Positions 6,196 through 6,261 of a stretch of DNA of 6,261 bases are shown here, in pieces. The stretch comes from Planctomycetaceae bacterium. GTDB taxonomy: Bacteria; Planctomycetota; Planctomycetia; Pirellulales; Thermoguttaceae. The position numbers and the translations under genes are program-made. Position 1 is the first letter of the stretch. Each line of letters opens with the position of its first letter. The stretch spans positions 1 through 6,261 of the forward strand of contig JAIROD010000818.1 of assembly GCA_031257725.1 (NCBI GenBank), read 5' to 3'. The notes below the pieces were generated by a model. That model was not told where the DNA came from. It ran no database searches and saw only the letters and a list, made by a program, of their open reading frames with translations.

Positions 6196-6227
6196 CCGTG
6201 TGTGCGGTGTACTCACCGTACACACGG
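6196..6227. repeat. 14-bp stem hairpin at the right-hand repeat
   Basis: Left arm CCGTGTGTGCGGTG (6196-6209), loop TACT, right arm CACCGTACACACGG (6214-6227). The only non-Watson-Crick pair is a G-T wobble (6204 with 6219). It sits 13 nt after GTCCTGCAAGGAC, the same spacing as the unrelated-stem hairpin at 47-66, and shares its CCGT...ACGG ends. An A-run, not a T-run, follows on the plus strand, so a standard terminator is not supported. Confidence 0.8.
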
Positions 6228-6261
6228 AAAAATAACAGGATTATCATTTTTACCATGTTGT

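Noticed and set aside
6196..6227. Intrinsic terminator upstream of ptuA2
   Set aside because: The stem is strong, but no T-run follows on either strand in the needed position; the T-run on the minus strand precedes the hairpin.
6167..6256. 29-codon minus-strand ORF from ATG at 6254-6256 running through the right-hand hairpin to a TAA in the 33-bp repeat
   Set aside because: It is made largely of the hairpin and repeat, has no recognisable motif and no clear ribosome site. It could be the end of a gene outside the window, but nothing supports that.

Overview
The window holds five genes, all on the minus strand, with repeat-rich non-coding DNA at both ends. A GspE/PulE-type assembly ATPase implies a didermal bacterium with a type II secretion system or type IV pili. 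The style of this protein, the weak Shine-Dalgarno signals and the small GC-rich palindromes between genes suggest a low-GC Planctomycetota lineage. That assignment is a guess, and no marker gene in the window fixes it.

In order of transcription (high to low coordinates): a repeat and leader region (about 6001-6261); ptuA2, an SMC/ABC-like AAA ATPase (4702-6000); ptuB2, a TIGR02646-type HNH protein (4079-4705); a 47-nt gap; ptuA1 (2781-4031); ptuB1 (2164-2784); a 10-nt gap; gspE (456-2153); and a non-coding block (1-455) dominated by nested inverted repeats. Each ptuA stop overlaps its ptuB start by 4 nt (ATGA). The five genes could therefore be one transcript.

The ATPase plus HNH pair is the composition of the Septu anti-phage system (PtuA/PtuB). 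No reverse transcriptase is visible, so these look like stand-alone Septu modules rather than retron accessories. The notable point is that two complete modules lie in tandem. They plainly arose by duplication: the first ~40 residues of the two PtuA proteins, and a 69-residue block around Walker B and the H-loop, are nearly or fully identical. The insert between these blocks and both PtuB proteins have diverged strongly. One 208-bp tract differs at only 3 positions, all synonymous, with sharp edges, which points to gene conversion between the copies. PtuB2 also departs from the HNH pattern at two likely active-site positions.

The ends share a 33-bp perfect direct repeat (1-33 and 6150-6182), each followed after exactly 13 nt by a different perfect or near-perfect hairpin beginning CCGT and ending ACGG. 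The left block folds into a series of nested inverted repeats (22-300). This looks like a REP- or MITE-like interspersed family and may relate to how the cassette reached a site next to gspE.
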